A stretch of 64,000 nucleotides of DNA from Syngnathus acus (GCF_901709675.1 NC_051094.1:6601001-6665000), one strand, 5' to 3'. Shown: positions 27,669 to 40,080, counted from the stretch's first letter. A program made the numbers and translations. The notes: generated by a model not told the origin, from the letters alone.

Positions 27669-27796
27669 ACGACACGAGCCATGAACCCGCCGAGCCCTCC
27701 CGGAGCGAGGAGACAAACGCTGCACCGCACCCGCCCCCCTTCAGTCGACTCGTGGCTTCACTGCTGCTCAGCCTGGCGGCGCTCTTCATCTTATAG
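27669..27796 (+). CDS. efna5: Ephrin-A5, exon 5 (GPI-anchor signal, stop)
   Basis: The terminal coding exon. Two bases complete an aspartate codon split with exon 4; the frame then reads DTSHEPAEPSRSEETNAAP and ends in a hydrophobic tail, LVASLLLSLAALFIL, before TAG at 27794-27796. A short polar stretch, small residues (NAAP, a likely cleavage and attachment site), a spacer and an uncharged hydrophobic end form the classic GPI-attachment signal of class A ephrins. The HEPAEPSR block resembles the mammalian ephrin-A5 tail, while PHPPPFSR looks lineage-specific. Together exons 2-5 give about 189 residues, which with a 40-residue exon 1 matches the usual 228-230. Confidence 0.95.
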
Positions 27797-28130
27797 CGCC
27801 CCCACCTGTCCCGGAGGGGCAATTTACACCCAGCGTGGCCTGAATCTGCCCATGGTTGCAGGGAAAAGGGGCGGGATTTGAGGGTGGAGCTTGTTTTGCT
27901 TGATTGGGGCATCCCAGCAGGCTTCGCAAGGAATCCCTCGATTTTTGTTTTTCCCCAGACAAAGTTTTAAGTGTCTCACCGTTTGTGAGTGGGGAAAAAA
28001 TCGGGAGAGACAACCCCCCTCGCAAGCCTAAGATGCCAAATCTATTTTTTTTCTGACACTTAGTGATTCTTACTTTCCTGTGACAGCGCTTTACATTGTT
28101 TTTAACCATTTCAGCACACACAAATGCAGT

Positions 28131-28160
28131 ACACACACACAAATACACACACACACACAT
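28131..28160. repeat. (CA)n microsatellite in the predicted 3' UTR
   Basis: An interrupted CA dinucleotide run about 335 bp after the efna5 stop codon. Confidence 0.85.
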
Positions 28161-28407
28161 GCTCAACAAATCTCTTCAGTGTTTTGTTGTTCTTACCATG
28201 TTGTGTTCAGTAGCATCGTTTACAGAGTAGGAAAGTGAAGACAGTAGACTCTTAGGAAGGACTGTACATAAGTGTGTAGGTATCTCTCTCCGTTGTGTTG
28301 GCTTCGTGTTCTGCTCGGTGCATAAAGTCTGACGTTTGACCCAGCGGGTCAAAACGATGGCAGTGAAGAAAACGGACTAGCAGTTTGGGAGCCCAAGCAC
28401 TGGAAAA

Positions 28408-28413
28408 AATAAA
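28408..28413 (+). terminator. efna5: Possible proximal poly(A) signal of efna5
   Basis: AATAAA about 610 bases after the stop codon. The downstream region has only moderate T/GT content (a TTGTTT run at about 28450). If used, it would give a short 3' UTR lacking all three Pumilio-type sites. Confidence 0.3.
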
Positions 28414-30390
28414 TGTACACAGCCTGCACCTTAACCTAATGATGTCCAGTTGTTTCCTAATTTAATAGTAACACCCGACTGTGTCAGAGGAGGATAAGCT
28501 ACTGTATATACATGACCGGGGATGGGTATTTGACGAAATTCCCCATAATTGACAATGGGGGAAAAATTAACGATGAATTAATCGTATTTTTTTAATGCAA
28601 TTTACTTTCAGCATGTTCTGAGCTCCAATTTCCACAACAGGGTTGTGTTGGGCAGAGGAATATTATCCATAGAACCACCTCAATTGTGACAAAAAGACAT
28701 AATTAATCAACAATCAATTCCACACATTGGATCCAGTTCTTAGCTGTCGATTATTCAAGAAATCCAAACCCAAAGTCTCGTGGTTTGCTGCGTATAACAA
28801 AACAGAGAAACGTAAACTCCCAGCAGGCGCTTTGCGGGCCGCTACTAGATGGAGGATCGATGTCTTTTAGGAGTTGCAATTTCACGGCAGCAGTCACACT
28901 CATTTTGTGTTTACTGAGCTGGACAAAGAACTGTTCTCTTGGCTCCATCCACTTACGCTATATGCTCGCATCCATAATCCAAATCCAAAGATTGAAAATT
29001 GTTAGAAGCTTAAAGGACCCTTTCACCTCACCAGTGGTAATGGGTCAGATATTAGTCCGTGGATTCTAAAAGAGGCTAGCTGCAGGTACACACCACTGAT
29101 TCATTGCTCTGCTTAATTCAATGCAAAGCACAGCAGTTCTGTCCTTTTGGCTTTATAAAGATAGCACTTATAATCAAGGATAAGGTCACTGTGTTTAATA
29201 ACGTTCAGCTTCATTCCGTCACAATCGCTCCTGCTGTCTTTTTCTCAAAGATTGGGAAAACTCCAAAAAGTGCCAAATAAGCCCCCAGAAAACAGAAAAG
29301 TAGATGCCCAATGTCGGCTCCTCGTGTTGCTGATTTAAGTGACTCTAATGAGGTTCAAAATGATAGGCATGCGAACCCCATGTTGCCGCAAAGGGGAGTT
29401 ATTCCTGGTATTAAAAATAGACGGTAGAGGGCTTGAAGGAAGGGGGGTCTCAGGAGAAGGGGTGTAGATTTCATTTGGGGCGGCGGGGTTATAAGGAATC
29501 GGTGACCTTGCTGTTTGAGGGAAGTGATGAGTGACGGAAATGGAATCCCGTAGGAGGGGTTCCGAGATGTGGGGTAGCTGAAGGTAATATCATTGTTAAG
29601 GGTGCCTGGTGTGAAGTAAATAAATGAATAAAAATTCATGAAACTTTTTGGAAAATGCAGTTTGGAATCATTCATTCTTCAAAATTGGAACGTGTTAAGG
29701 CCACACTGAAAAATGTACATGAGGAGAATCAAGTCATAATTTTCAAAGCAAATAACAAACGTAAAAAAATCGTAAAAAAGGTCAACTAATGCCCCAAATA
29801 ATCGATTTTTTTCCCCCCACATAATTAGTTTTTACAGTACAAAATAAAGACTTGATTCTTGTAGTTTGACATGTTACAACTTTTTTTTGCTTTCTATTCA
29901 CTGTGGCCCTCATGCGCCTTCAAACACTGTTCCATGTTTGCTTAATTCTAATTTTCAAACGTGTCTCTGCCTTTGTAGCCTATCAAAGCCTTTTTTTTAT
30001 TAGCTATGCTAAAAATGTACACTAGTTACTTAGCTGTTGCTTGACTTCAGGCCAATGAATGAGGTATCTATGTCACGATGAACATTTTCCGTTCTATCAG
30101 ATAACCAGCTTCAAGTTGACCCTCTTTTGTGATTACCAATATTACTGCCTGTCTTTTTTTTTTTAAGTTTGCTATCATCCTATTTTATTGTATACCACGG
30201 CCTAACCTTGGAAATGAGGATCAACTTAAAAACTGGATACTGTGTATCCTGAGGTAGTCAACCATCAAACATGTAGTGGTAGGTTATAGCATCTGTTTTG
30301 TACCTTCTGGATGACTAAAGTTAAAAAAAAAAAAAATAAAATCATTGTTAAAACTGTATAATTACTGTTATGATGATGATAAAACTATTA

Positions 30391-30409
30391 TTATTATTAT
30401 TATTATTAG
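30391..30409. repeat. (ATT)n microsatellite
   Basis: A short trinucleotide run in the predicted 3' UTR. Confidence 0.8.
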
Positions 30410-31629
30410 GGAAGACTCCTTGTTGTAAATAGTGTTTGATATTAAAGTATTAATTTGGTTCTTATGTCTTTTCTAAAAAAAAACAACAAAAAAAGAATAT
30501 GGTAATATTGCTGGGTTTTGCTGAGTGCTTTCAAACAATGCATTGTACGCTGAGATCCTCAATGCCTAATGAAGCTCCGAGCTAATATGTTAAAAGTTGG
30601 TACGCACTCCAGTGGGCAGAAGATAACCTTTGCCATCTCTTCATGCGAGGATTTTAAGGACTTAACTTGGACCCTTTTTTTGTTGCCTTCAGTTTGGGAA
30701 AGCATGAGAAAGAACTGGATGGAATCCGGAAGGAACTTGCCGATTTCATGATGTGGCATGCGCATGAACTTAATGACGTAAGAAAAAAAAAATAGTTTTT
30801 AAAAGTTTGGGATTTTTTTTTTTTTTTTGCTTGTTTTTCTTTATGGTGTGTTAGATTTTCAGCTCACATTCACGTCGTGCATTTTACTTTGCATCTACGA
30901 TCCGAGTGATGTCATAAAGCCTTGTAGTGACAAGATAACAAAAGTGCTGTACAAAAACCACCAGACATTGTTGTGTACTTGCAGTGGGGCTTGGCCATGT
31001 TGTCTTTTTTTTTTTTTTTATATTTTCTTGTGAAAGACTTTCTGATGACGTCATCCCGTGGACTTGCTGCCCATCTCCTCGGAGGAGCGCATCCATGTGA
31101 AGGTTTCTCAGTTGGACGAAAATATGTACGAGCCCTTTGCGTTTGGTATGTGTTTCTCATGTGGTGCTGTTGCCGTGAATGGGAAGCGACGAGCCTCTTT
31201 TTGGCAGCAGAGAGTGTTTCCCATGCCTTAGACGCTCTCCACCATTGTGCTTTGACACAACAACAAAACAGGGGCCCATCGCCTCTCCTCTCCCCACTTT
31301 TTAACAACCCTCCGCCTCGATCTTGTGTAGGCCTAGATGTCGCTCCTGAGTACCATGGAAGAACTAGTGCATCCCCCTCACCTCCAAACAATGGAGGTCA
31401 AGACCATGGATCCAGGTTGTGTGTCCCTCGTTCATGTTTGTCTTCTGGTGATTGTGTCGCGTCCATTGCATCACGCGCTGTCCTTCCTCTTTGTAGCCTG
31501 TGCTCACTTTGTCATCAGTGGAGCAAGATATTTCCAAACCTGCTCTTTTCCAGTATATAAATAGAGAAAAAGCCAACAAAAATGATCTGTATTTGTATAT
31601 ACACGTGTCTGAGCATCTATGAGTAATAC

Positions 31630-31635
31630 AATAAA
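31630..31635 (+). terminator. efna5: Likely distal poly(A) signal of efna5
   Basis: An exact AATAAA inside TACAATAAAACTG. It is followed about 20-30 bases later by a T-rich segment (CCGTTTTATTC), and preceded by a TGTATATA element. It is the best combination of signal and downstream element after the stop codon. Cleavage is expected near 31650. Confidence 0.55.
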
Positions 31636-32722
31636 ACTGAAAAATATGACAAGCCTGCCGTTTTATTCACTATTGCCGGAAATCCATATTCAGTTATGGT
31701 GTTCCCTGGAGGGCCATTATGACTGTTAACCCGTATTAATGTATGACCACCTCATACACAAGAAATTGATTGACTAGTTTTGTAAATAATGGTTGGTTTA
31801 GCTAGTTTTTTCAATGTATTTTGTATTTGTAACAAATTGTGCATGTCTCAGTGTTATTAAAAGTGAAGACAACAGAAAGTCGATACATATGATTTGCCTT
31901 TGCAGACCACATGGAATAACCCCCCTCTGCATCATTCAGCCTAGCACAACACGATTATAACATTTTGTTGGTTATGATTGTGCAACACAAACCCTGCCCA
32001 GAAACAACTAAGTGACGCCTGCTACATGAATGATAGATGACAATAGTGGAAACGCAAATATCCTGGGGTATAGTTGTTGATGCCCTACTTGTTATTCAGC
32101 ATATAAAAACGTCACGTATTGGTGATTGTGAGCATGTGTTGGCGTTTGTCACACTATTAAATCGAATCAAATGCTCATCAGCAAAGATTCGAGCTAATAG
32201 ACAGAATGAGCAAACTCTTGTGACACTCCATCATGTGCCACATACTCCACAGTGCAGATCTCCTAAGACAGACTTCAGGGGACCACCGTCCATCCATCAG
32301 GATCAGAATAAGACTTTAAAGCGCCTTTCACATTGCTTGGCCACTAATGAGGACACCTAATAACCTTCTGCTGGTCCCCACCAGCACCATTTAGCGTCAC
32401 CCTCCATTATCTCTGCTAATTAGACTGAAAGCCAGTGAGCCCACAGGACCGAAATGAGCGAAGTGTGTGTGTGGAGGGGGGAGAAGACCCGTTGAAGAAC
32501 CAATTGTTTATTTTACTTTATATACATATATGTTCTTGTGGTCAAGTGTTTATGAAGCTAGAATAGTAACCCTTTGAGATGTTACAGGTTACAAGTTCAA
32601 AGACTAAAAATCCATTGGGGTCTCCCTGCTCAGGTTTGATTCCTTCAAACGGTTACGATTTAGGAAAAGAATCAGTTATGGTTGTCGCACCATTAAAATA
32701 GAGCTACCATCTTTTGTATCAT

Positions 32723-33112
32723 TCCTAACCCTAAACCCTTAAACTAACCCCCAACCTTAACCCTAGCCCCTAACCCCTAATCCTAAACCGTAACCTCCAA
32801 TCCTAAACCCTAACCCCCAATCCTAACCCTAAACCCTTGACTAACCCTAACCCCTATCCCCTGACCGCCACCCTAAAATTAACCCTAACCCCTAACCTAA
32901 ACCCTAACCCCTAAACCCACTCCTAACCTTATCCCTAACCCCTAAACCCTCCTCCTAACCTTAACCCTAGCCCTAACCCTACCCATTACCCCTAGCTATA
33001 GCTCCAAACTCTAAATCCAACCCTAACCACTCACCGTAACCCTAAACCCTAATCCCTTACGCTGACACCTAACCCTAACAACTAACTCTTATTCCTAATC
33101 CTAACCCCCAAC
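32723..33112. repeat. Degenerate telomere-like (CCCTAA)n tract
   Basis: About 390 bp made mainly of CCCTAA, CCCTAAA, CCCCTAA and CCCTAG variants on the + strand. The vertebrate telomere C-strand unit CCCTAA occurs many times but rarely in perfect tandem. It ends abruptly into unique sequence on both sides. It could be an interstitial telomeric remnant or a satellite that only resembles one. Confidence 0.85.
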
Positions 33113-33639
33113 CATTTTTGGTGGAACGTAATCACATCAGCAGCTGCAGCACAGCATACGCTGCGCAGGCTCGATGCTCGTTCCGATGAAAGAGGAGCAC
33201 AAGTCCTCTGTTTTACCGTTTTTTTTTTTTTGGCGGTTTACCTGGGGGGGGACACATCATGGTCCTAATGAAACTGCGGGGGACGTGCCCCTACCCCCAT
33301 GCTATCTGCACTTATGAACCCCAGACTTTTCTTGATGATTTCATGCAATTTGACTTCATGCTTATCTTCTTTTGGGGAGGTGAGGGATGGGTTGATTAAA
33401 ATAAGAAGAGGGTACAAGTGCTTCTTCTCCCAGCTAGGATTGAAACATACTAACGTTTTTTTTTTAATTCCCCAAATGGCACAGGAAGCCAACCTCTCCA
33501 ATCTCTTTCCGAAAAAGCGGCGCCCTTTCGGAGGCTCCGAAGCGACACTTTATACATGGAGACACTCCACATGATTATGCCAATTAGCATCAAGTTGTTC
33601 TTCCTGCTGGGAGCTGTCGAGATGCAGGTGTGTCTCCAC

Positions 33640-33668
33640 TGAGACGCCAATAAAGACAAGCGCCTTGC
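33640..33668 (+). repeat. SINE 3'-end fragment
   Basis: The segment 'caataaagacaagcgcc' is shared with the end of the SINE relic at about 35410-35430. It is a tiny remnant and the family assignment rests on that match alone. Confidence 0.35.
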
Positions 33669-35277
33669 ACCCAATCATTACTTTGACTGCGAATGATCGT
33701 TTGATGTCAAGAGGTATCCCACACTATATCAAAGTTTTTGTGGGTTTTCACAGCTTTCAACAGGAAAATTGACAAAAAAGAAGTTGGTGATAATTCAGAC
33801 ATAGTAGCTAACATGAACATAGAAAGACTAGCTGATCAATTGACTTTTCTGTTGCTGGGAGTAATGTCACAGACGTGCTCTTTTGCCAGTGAAATGGATA
33901 GTGAGCTATAAATCTGAAATTAGCAAGAAGGCTAGCCATAATGGTTTGCTAAATTTCCCAGACAACCGAAGAAAAAAAAATTCCTACATTCCTTCCACAA
34001 ACCCAATGATGGTTTGCCATTTTTTTAGTTCACAGTCTTTCATTTTGAAGTGGCTACTACGTCATTAGTCAACGTTTGATCTTCTCTGTACATCTATTTC
34101 CGACATCCACTTGATTTATCTTCCCCACCCTCAAGTGAACTTGAATTCATTTGTTTGGTGTTTTTCAAGGAAATTGAAAAAAACTGGGGGGTGGGGGGAA
34201 GTGTATCCTCATCTTTTGTCGTTCAAGTCAGCAAAAGTCACTTGCCTTCTGCCTCTTGGAAGAAACTCGATGCAATGTCAAATTTTGTGAGGCCGCGCTG
34301 ACTGTTTGATGACAAATACGGAAAAAGACCACTGGCAAATTGGGGAGGCATCGAGGAACGCTGTTCATAAAAAGACAAACGAATGATCACTCTTGAAGAA
34401 TTCATTATTGCGACAGCCAACTGTTAATAACAGAGGGACTCATCTTGCAGTTGATTATATCTGTTCATGTAACAAAAGGACGATTTTGCATAGAGGAAAT
34501 AATTTAACAATTCAATTCTTATCATGAAAGAAAATGATCGTGCTGGGAATATAATTGATGCAATTAACTTGTCTTAAACTTAGAATTCATTTTGTGCAGT
34601 GTGAGATTTGTGTTGTTATTTTCCTGTGTTGTCTTCAGTTACAATCTTAACGAAGAAGCACATCAACGCTGGCGGTGGCCTTTCAGTCAGGTGCATCGTT
34701 ACACCCGACGCCATTCCCGAAAGGACACGTCAAGGTTTTTCTTTGAAGGCGTCGTTCTCAAGTCTTTTTAAAGCCTCGTGCTGTTTTGTTTCCAAGCGCT
34801 GTGATTGACAGCTCCGAATGACGTCTTCACTTAATCGCTCCAGTGGTGTGAAAAGGTCATAAATCACACAATTATGCCGCACCTCTTTATGAATAGATAT
34901 TTGCGTCGGGATGGGCCAGAGGGGTGGGGGTGGGGGGGAGGCCTCCAGGCCATATCAACTTTGTCAACCTCGTATTTATTGCGAGTTGGTGAGCCAGAAA
35001 TAAGCGATAAGCGGAATATATTTTACAGGCTCGCTCACACTCGTCAGGATGGGATTCAAGGTCAGGATGTATGATTTATTTGGCGTGTCGCATGTCAGCA
35101 GAAGAGACATCCTGGTGGTGGGAGGAAGTGAAGGGACGGCGATGGAAAGAAAAGAAAAATGACAAGAATTTAGCAGGACCAAAATGGAAGCTTTATATTA
35201 CGTTGGCAACATGACATCTCTGTGACTAAAAAAAGTTTCTGCTTACATCTTTTTTTCTCCAGCTTCCTCTTTTATCC

Positions 35278-35438
35278 CCAAAGCATGTTAGGTTCCTTGA
35301 AGACTCTAAATTGTCCATAGGTGTGAATGTACGTGTGAAATTTTGTTTGTCTATAGCGCACAGCCTCTTGCTCAAAGTGGACCAGGGAAGACTGAAGCTC
35401 ACTTGTGACCCCAATAAAGACAAGCGCTATGGAAAATT
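35278..35438 (+). repeat. SINE relic (3' half)
   Basis: Shares blocks with the SINE at 13775-14138, such as 'aagcatgttaggtt', 'gaagactctaaattgtcc' and 'taggtgtgaatg', and ends in a tract with 'aataaagacaagcg'. The 5' head is missing, as is usual for truncated copies. Confidence 0.6.
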
Positions 35439-35606
35439 GCTGTTTATTCAAAGACTGAGAATCTCAAAGTTTGGATGCTAAATGAACAAAGAATAAAGTA
35501 GGTCACAACTTCTAATATTTCTTATCCAACCACCATCTTTACCAACATTAAAATTAAAGTTAAAAACAACTGAACCATACTCGGGCACCTTTGATTGTTT
35601 CATGTA

Positions 35607-35620
35607 CCACTAGAGGGAGC
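35607..35620 (+). promoter_or_regulatory. CTCF-core-like motif in repeat-derived sequence
   Basis: CCACTAGAGGGAGC matches the CTCF core CCASYAGRKGGCRS at 13 of 14 positions. The wider context ('gtaccactagagggagc' followed by 'ctttgagaa') looks like a dispersed fish repeat, and a related copy lies at 61764. Binding is inferred only. Confidence 0.35.
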
Positions 35621-36349
35621 CCTTTTGCTCACACTTTGAGAATAGCAGTTCATATAAGTGTTCTCTTAATTAGCCGTGTTGATGGTTCGGTTTTAATCAA
35701 TATGCAAACACAGACAGAGGCTTGTTCGGGTCTGAGGTGGTTTTGCTGCAGGTCATTGCGTTTTACTGATGCTCCTCACACAGTGACCTTCAGGGCTGAG
35801 CGATGACGAGCTGCAGCCAATCCAGAGGAGGATTACCGGAGAATGTGACGCCACTACAAATATCAGCTTGAAGGAACATCACACTCACGGCCACTGAAAG
35901 AAGTTTGGTGACTAAGGATCATCATTGCTTTATCCTCGAATGTTGATGAAAAAAAAAAAAGGAACAAAAGTCACTCCAGCATACGTGCTAAAGCTGCTAT
36001 GAGGTTTTGCTGGTCGCCGCTCTGCATGTTTTTACACATTTATTCACACGCCGGTGGATGTGTTGCGTGAAATATTCAACACATGCACAAATGAGCTTTT
36101 CCTAGTTGAAACTGACAGCTAATTTGCACTTGAGAAACGAAGCCAAAACACAAGGGGAGCATAGTCAAATAAAGAGCCAGGAAAAAAAAGTGAAACAACC
36201 CAACCTCCTAATTCATATACTGATAAGACTGTGCGTGTCCGTTTTATTTTTTTTCCTCTGGACTGCATGAATCTGTTATGCACCTGTCTGATCTGAAACT
36301 TACCATAACAATCTAATAAATTATATTATTTCTCTGGAACTTCCAAACA

Positions 36350-36413
36350 GGTGGGCCGGAGCCAACATTCAAACCCCAGAACTGTGAAGCAGAAATGCTA
36401 ACCACCAGGTCCA
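36350..36413 (-). repeat. SINE head relic
   Basis: Minus-strand remnant of the SINE head, with the 'gctaaccaccagg' and 'gaactgtgaagc' blocks. No duplication flanks are visible. Confidence 0.45.
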
Positions 36414-38193
36414 TGTCCTCATCAGTCATACAAAAGGTAATATTCCATTTTATTGCTGACACAAAATGTTTTAAAATGTATATCAATCCAATGAATGCAA
36501 AACAAATGATGAATGTCCTTTAAGGATGAGATCACAAAGAGAATAAAAGTAAACATGTTACCCTTTAAGACCAATTAGCTTTTGCCAGCACTTTGAAGAG
36601 TAATGACATGGAGTAATAACCACTTGGTTAATTGTAATCTTTATGACAGAATTTGTAATAATAGTAATAATTCTGCAATTGCTTCTTCATGGATCCACCA
36701 ATTTAAACATCCACTATTATAAGACAGTTAATTGAATTGTATCATTTTTAGGATCGTGTCAGGAGCTAATTGCTGTGCACTATCATGTCTGAGTTGATTT
36801 GTTTCAAATTTCTGGAAGGTTTTGACATAACAGCTCCGATGAAAATATCCTCTCGGTGTCAGTTGAGTCGTCCGTTAATTTTAATTGCTGATCTTATAGC
36901 TCATATTTTATGAAGAGACACTGAGGGATCGTCATCTGTTCATCAAATCACTGTGGGGAAGGCCCGCCTCCTCGTTTGAACTTTTGAAGATGTCAGACAC
37001 TTAAGATGCACCCGCGTACTCAAAAATATGCGCTACTCACAGAGATCGTTTAATCCCGATATTTTGAGTTAACTTTTTTTTTTTAATGGTTTTGATCTTT
37101 TTTGGAGTTTAGTGTCAGTCTAGGCATGAAGTGACGTCACTACCAGATACTAAAAAAAAAGCCCGGATATAACCTGTATCATTTACACTTAAACACAGCG
37201 CAACACAATGAAATATGACACTATCAGCGGCAACTCTGTTAATGCATCCACGCATTTGCAGAAATAAAAGAAATGGCCAGGCTTTGTAAAGTGAGATATT
37301 GTCAGCGGGAAATCGGATTAAAGTTATGGAAAACCCCATGAATAATGTAGCCAACATTTATTTCTCCGTGAAATGTAAAACACAGCGAGAGCTCTTGCTC
37401 TTTCTTCCACTCAACTCTACATTTCATTTCCAGAGCTAATGATGGATGAGACGGAGAAGTAAACTAATTAAAGCAGAAAAGGAAAATGAATCGCAACAAT
37501 ATTTCTTTCCATCATCTTGGTAATGACACAATTGTTCATCAATTTTTTGCCGTCAAAAATATTAAAAGCATAAATCAAGGCTCACCAAAGCAAAGGCAAA
37601 CGGGGAGGAAGTTATTGTTGTAAGAGGATGACAAAATCATTAGAATGTAATTGATAACCTCCAGGGCAAAGACTTCACATTGATCTAGTGCTGGTATGTC
37701 ATTGTAATAACCCTCTTATTGCTTTTTTAGCTCATTCGTTTGATGGCAATTACTTTAGGCTTGAATTAGCCACATTTACTCCGAAGGGAAAAACACTGAT
37801 GGAAATTTGTCCCTGAGCACATTGTTTTCGAAGCCTCATTCAGCCAAGGCGTAGATTTTACAGTCTTGTGATACAAAACCAAACACATGTGTCAGAAAAA
37901 TAATGCTTTCAAAGATGCTTTCCTGACAAGTGGTTGAGTTCATGCTGTGCACCGCAAGGGTTGACATTCAAGCATGTTGCTTGATGTTGTAAAGCACAAT
38001 GAGTCAGCAAGGGTCACGGCGCCTTTACCGTGCAAATGCTGTGAAAACCTTTTTGACTGAGTCAATTATAATTTGTGTCAAATCAATCCAGTTACAACTT
38101 AACATTAAAAAGAACAACAAAACTAGTGAACAATGCCAAACTAGAAAACGAATAATCGCGTAATCTCTCTGTCCTGATAAAACGAGACTAGAG

Positions 38194-38390
38194 GTGTGAC
38201 GACCATTCGAACTCACACTAAGGAAATTTTGGAGGGCAGTCAATCGGCCGACCAAAAATGTTTTTGAAATGTGAAAGGAAACCCACACAGGTATGGTAAG
38301 AACATGCCAACTCCACACAGAGCCAGAATCGAACCTTGCATCTTGGAACTCTGAGGCGGACGTGCTAACCGGTGCACCACCGCGCCACCA
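38194..38390 (-). mobile_element. SINE copy, diverged and 3'-shortened
   Basis: On the minus strand this starts GGTGGCGCGGTGG at 38390. It has a TTAGCACGTCCGCCTC head and a B-box-like GGTTCGATTC, then 'tgtggagttggcatgttc' and a decayed body ending near 38194. It is the same family as 13775-14138, but older, and lacks the (GGAT)n tail. Open frames here on the minus strand only reflect the repeat. Confidence 0.75.
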
Positions 38391-39130
38391 AAACAAATTT
38401 TAATGCATAATTTATTCCGCATTTAACATAACAAGCTTACTAAACACAAGCTTCAAAGTAGTACAACTAAAAAGTATTTAGCTATGCACAACTGTGTTTA
38501 TTTTAAAATAATGAGGACTAACTGCAAAACGATACACGAAATGCAACCCCTTGCAACATACACATTACTTCTTACACTAACTTTCTTTGTGACTGCAGAT
38601 ACAAAAATATATTTGCAGTAGCCATGGTAATATAATCGCCATCATTCAGATTGAGGACGATGATAACGACTGATCTCTCCTTCTATCTAATAAAAGAAGG
38701 TATCACGATGAACTAGTCGAGTGCATCAGAGTTACTTGGCATTCCACTTGAACTCGGGTGAACTGGGGCTCGCTCTGTCTCTCTGAGACTGTGTGTATAA
38801 ATTAAAGTTGCAATGGTACCTTGACATTGTGTTGGTCACATTGTGGAAACTTTATTAACTAAACATTCATTATTTCATTACAATTTTATTCAGCTTCAAA
38901 AAAATCACTACACTGGTTGTCATCACGTCATTATTTAAAATGAGTCATATTCCACTGTTCTTCTGGATGATGGTGTGTGTCCTGTGCAGTTATAAACATG
39001 CCAGTCAGGCCGACCCCCCAGTAAGAGGTGACCGCCAGTAGCACCAAGGTCAAGGACATGGAAGACCAGAGCCACTAGAAACTGAATATTAAATTCACTG
39101 ACCCGCTTGGAATGTGGTGGAGAGAGAAAC

Positions 39131-39132
39131 AG

Positions 39133-39192
<60 letters not shown>

Positions 39193-39204
39193 TGTGTGTG
39201 TGTG
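39131..39204. repeat. (TG)n-(TGCG)n-(TG)n microsatellite
   Basis: A 74-bp alternating purine-pyrimidine run: TG repeats, a central array of about a dozen TGCG units, then TG repeats. Such strict alternation rich in CG steps favours left-handed Z-DNA. The open frames with alternating Cys-Val-Arg-Ala or His-Thr on either strand are products of the repeat. Confidence 0.95.
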
Positions 39205-39800
39205 AGGTTCGGAATTTGGGCCTTCCAATTTCAGTCTCCGTTTACAACGTGTACTTGGACATGCTTGTTAGTATGAATTATGAAAAAAAAAAGAAAATCA
39301 TAAAAAGAGAAAATCCAAAGTTATTGTGTTTGGAGATAACAGAAGCGTTCATGCATGCTTTTTGTTATCTCACGTTTGATCTTCTGACAGAATGTAAACA
39401 AAAATGCAATAATGATGTAGGAAATGAGAGCTCTTCATCTTGCAGAAACAGAAATGGGAATCAACAATTGATCTCCCGACGCTTTCTAATGGCGAGGGGG
39501 ACGCTTGGAGTGGCCGTGATATCATCTGGCTCGTGTCCCAAAGGGTGGCTGACTAATGTTCATGTCTTGCACTAAATAATGCTCATTCCCTGCATTTTAA
39601 TGGTCCTATTGATCTCACCCTTATTTCTCCCCCAGAAAGCAATACACATTTACCATATTATTTATCTGTAATGCGACAAAAGTAAGAGTAAATGTTATTC
39701 AGGGTCACTTTATTTCTATAAATCCTCTACCTTGAAAGTTTGGCTGATGTATTTACAACATGAAGAAAAAACTCACTTGGGTTCACTATTATATATATAT

Positions 39801-40080
39801 AAGATTCAAGATTCAAGAGTTTTTATTCACCATGTTTGAGCGTGCCAAACAAGGAATTTGACTTCGGTAAAACACACCCTCTGTTCAACATATAGGTGAC
39901 TAACAACACTCAGGACATGTGAATAATGTAACAAAATAAAGTAACAAGGCCGAATGTTCAAGTGCTCGTGGATATTTGTTTCCATCAAGACCGCATTGAT
40001 CTGTCTTACATCATCGTTCGCATTGTATAGCTTTCGGTTCCTTACTCCAATATTCAGGACCTCCGTGGAGCGAATCATAG
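39801..40080 (-). mobile_element. Probable LINE 3' end (minus strand)
   Basis: On the minus strand the segment ends in 'gaataaaaactcttgaatcttgaatctt', a non-poly(A) tail with repeated TTGAATC typical of CR1/L2-type LINEs. Before it lies 'gaagtcaaattccttg', which I recall as a dispersed fish repeat. The rest back to about 40080 is less certain. No reverse-transcriptase sequence is present. The family name is inferred. Confidence 0.45.

Larger units (their letters stand above)
27797..31655 (+). other. efna5: efna5 3' untranslated region (predicted)
   Basis: A stretch of about 3.9 kb follows the stop codon without another recognisable gene and ends just after the best poly(A) signal (30-nt scale). 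Mammalian EFNA5 also has a multi-kilobase 3' UTR. It contains a (CA)n run (28131-28160), an (ATT)n run (30391-30409) and three perfect Pumilio-type motifs. A possible proximal poly(A) signal AATAAA lies at 28408-28413 and another at 30335-30340, the latter within an A-rich run. Long open frames between 30850 and 31560 occur in several frames on both strands and are judged to be chance. The extent is inferred; there is no transcript evidence. Confidence 0.6.
31656..39800. other. Intergenic region downstream of efna5
   Basis: No gene is supported here. Contents are a telomere-like CCCTAA tract (32723-33112), SINE fragments (about 33640-33668, 35278-35438, 36350-36413, 38194-38390), a CTCF-like motif (35607-35620) and a TGCG/TG microsatellite (39131-39204). 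The remainder is AT-rich unique sequence, some of it possibly regulatory, but I cannot show this. Confidence 0.7.

Noticed and set aside
30973-31560. 195-residue open frame on the + strand after efna5
   Set aside because: It lies in the predicted 3' UTR, starts with a poly-Phe run from a T tract, overlaps other long frames on both strands and has no recognisable domain.
38025-38422. Minus-strand open frames of 123 and 60 residues
   Set aside because: They are mainly the translated SINE copy at 38194-38390.
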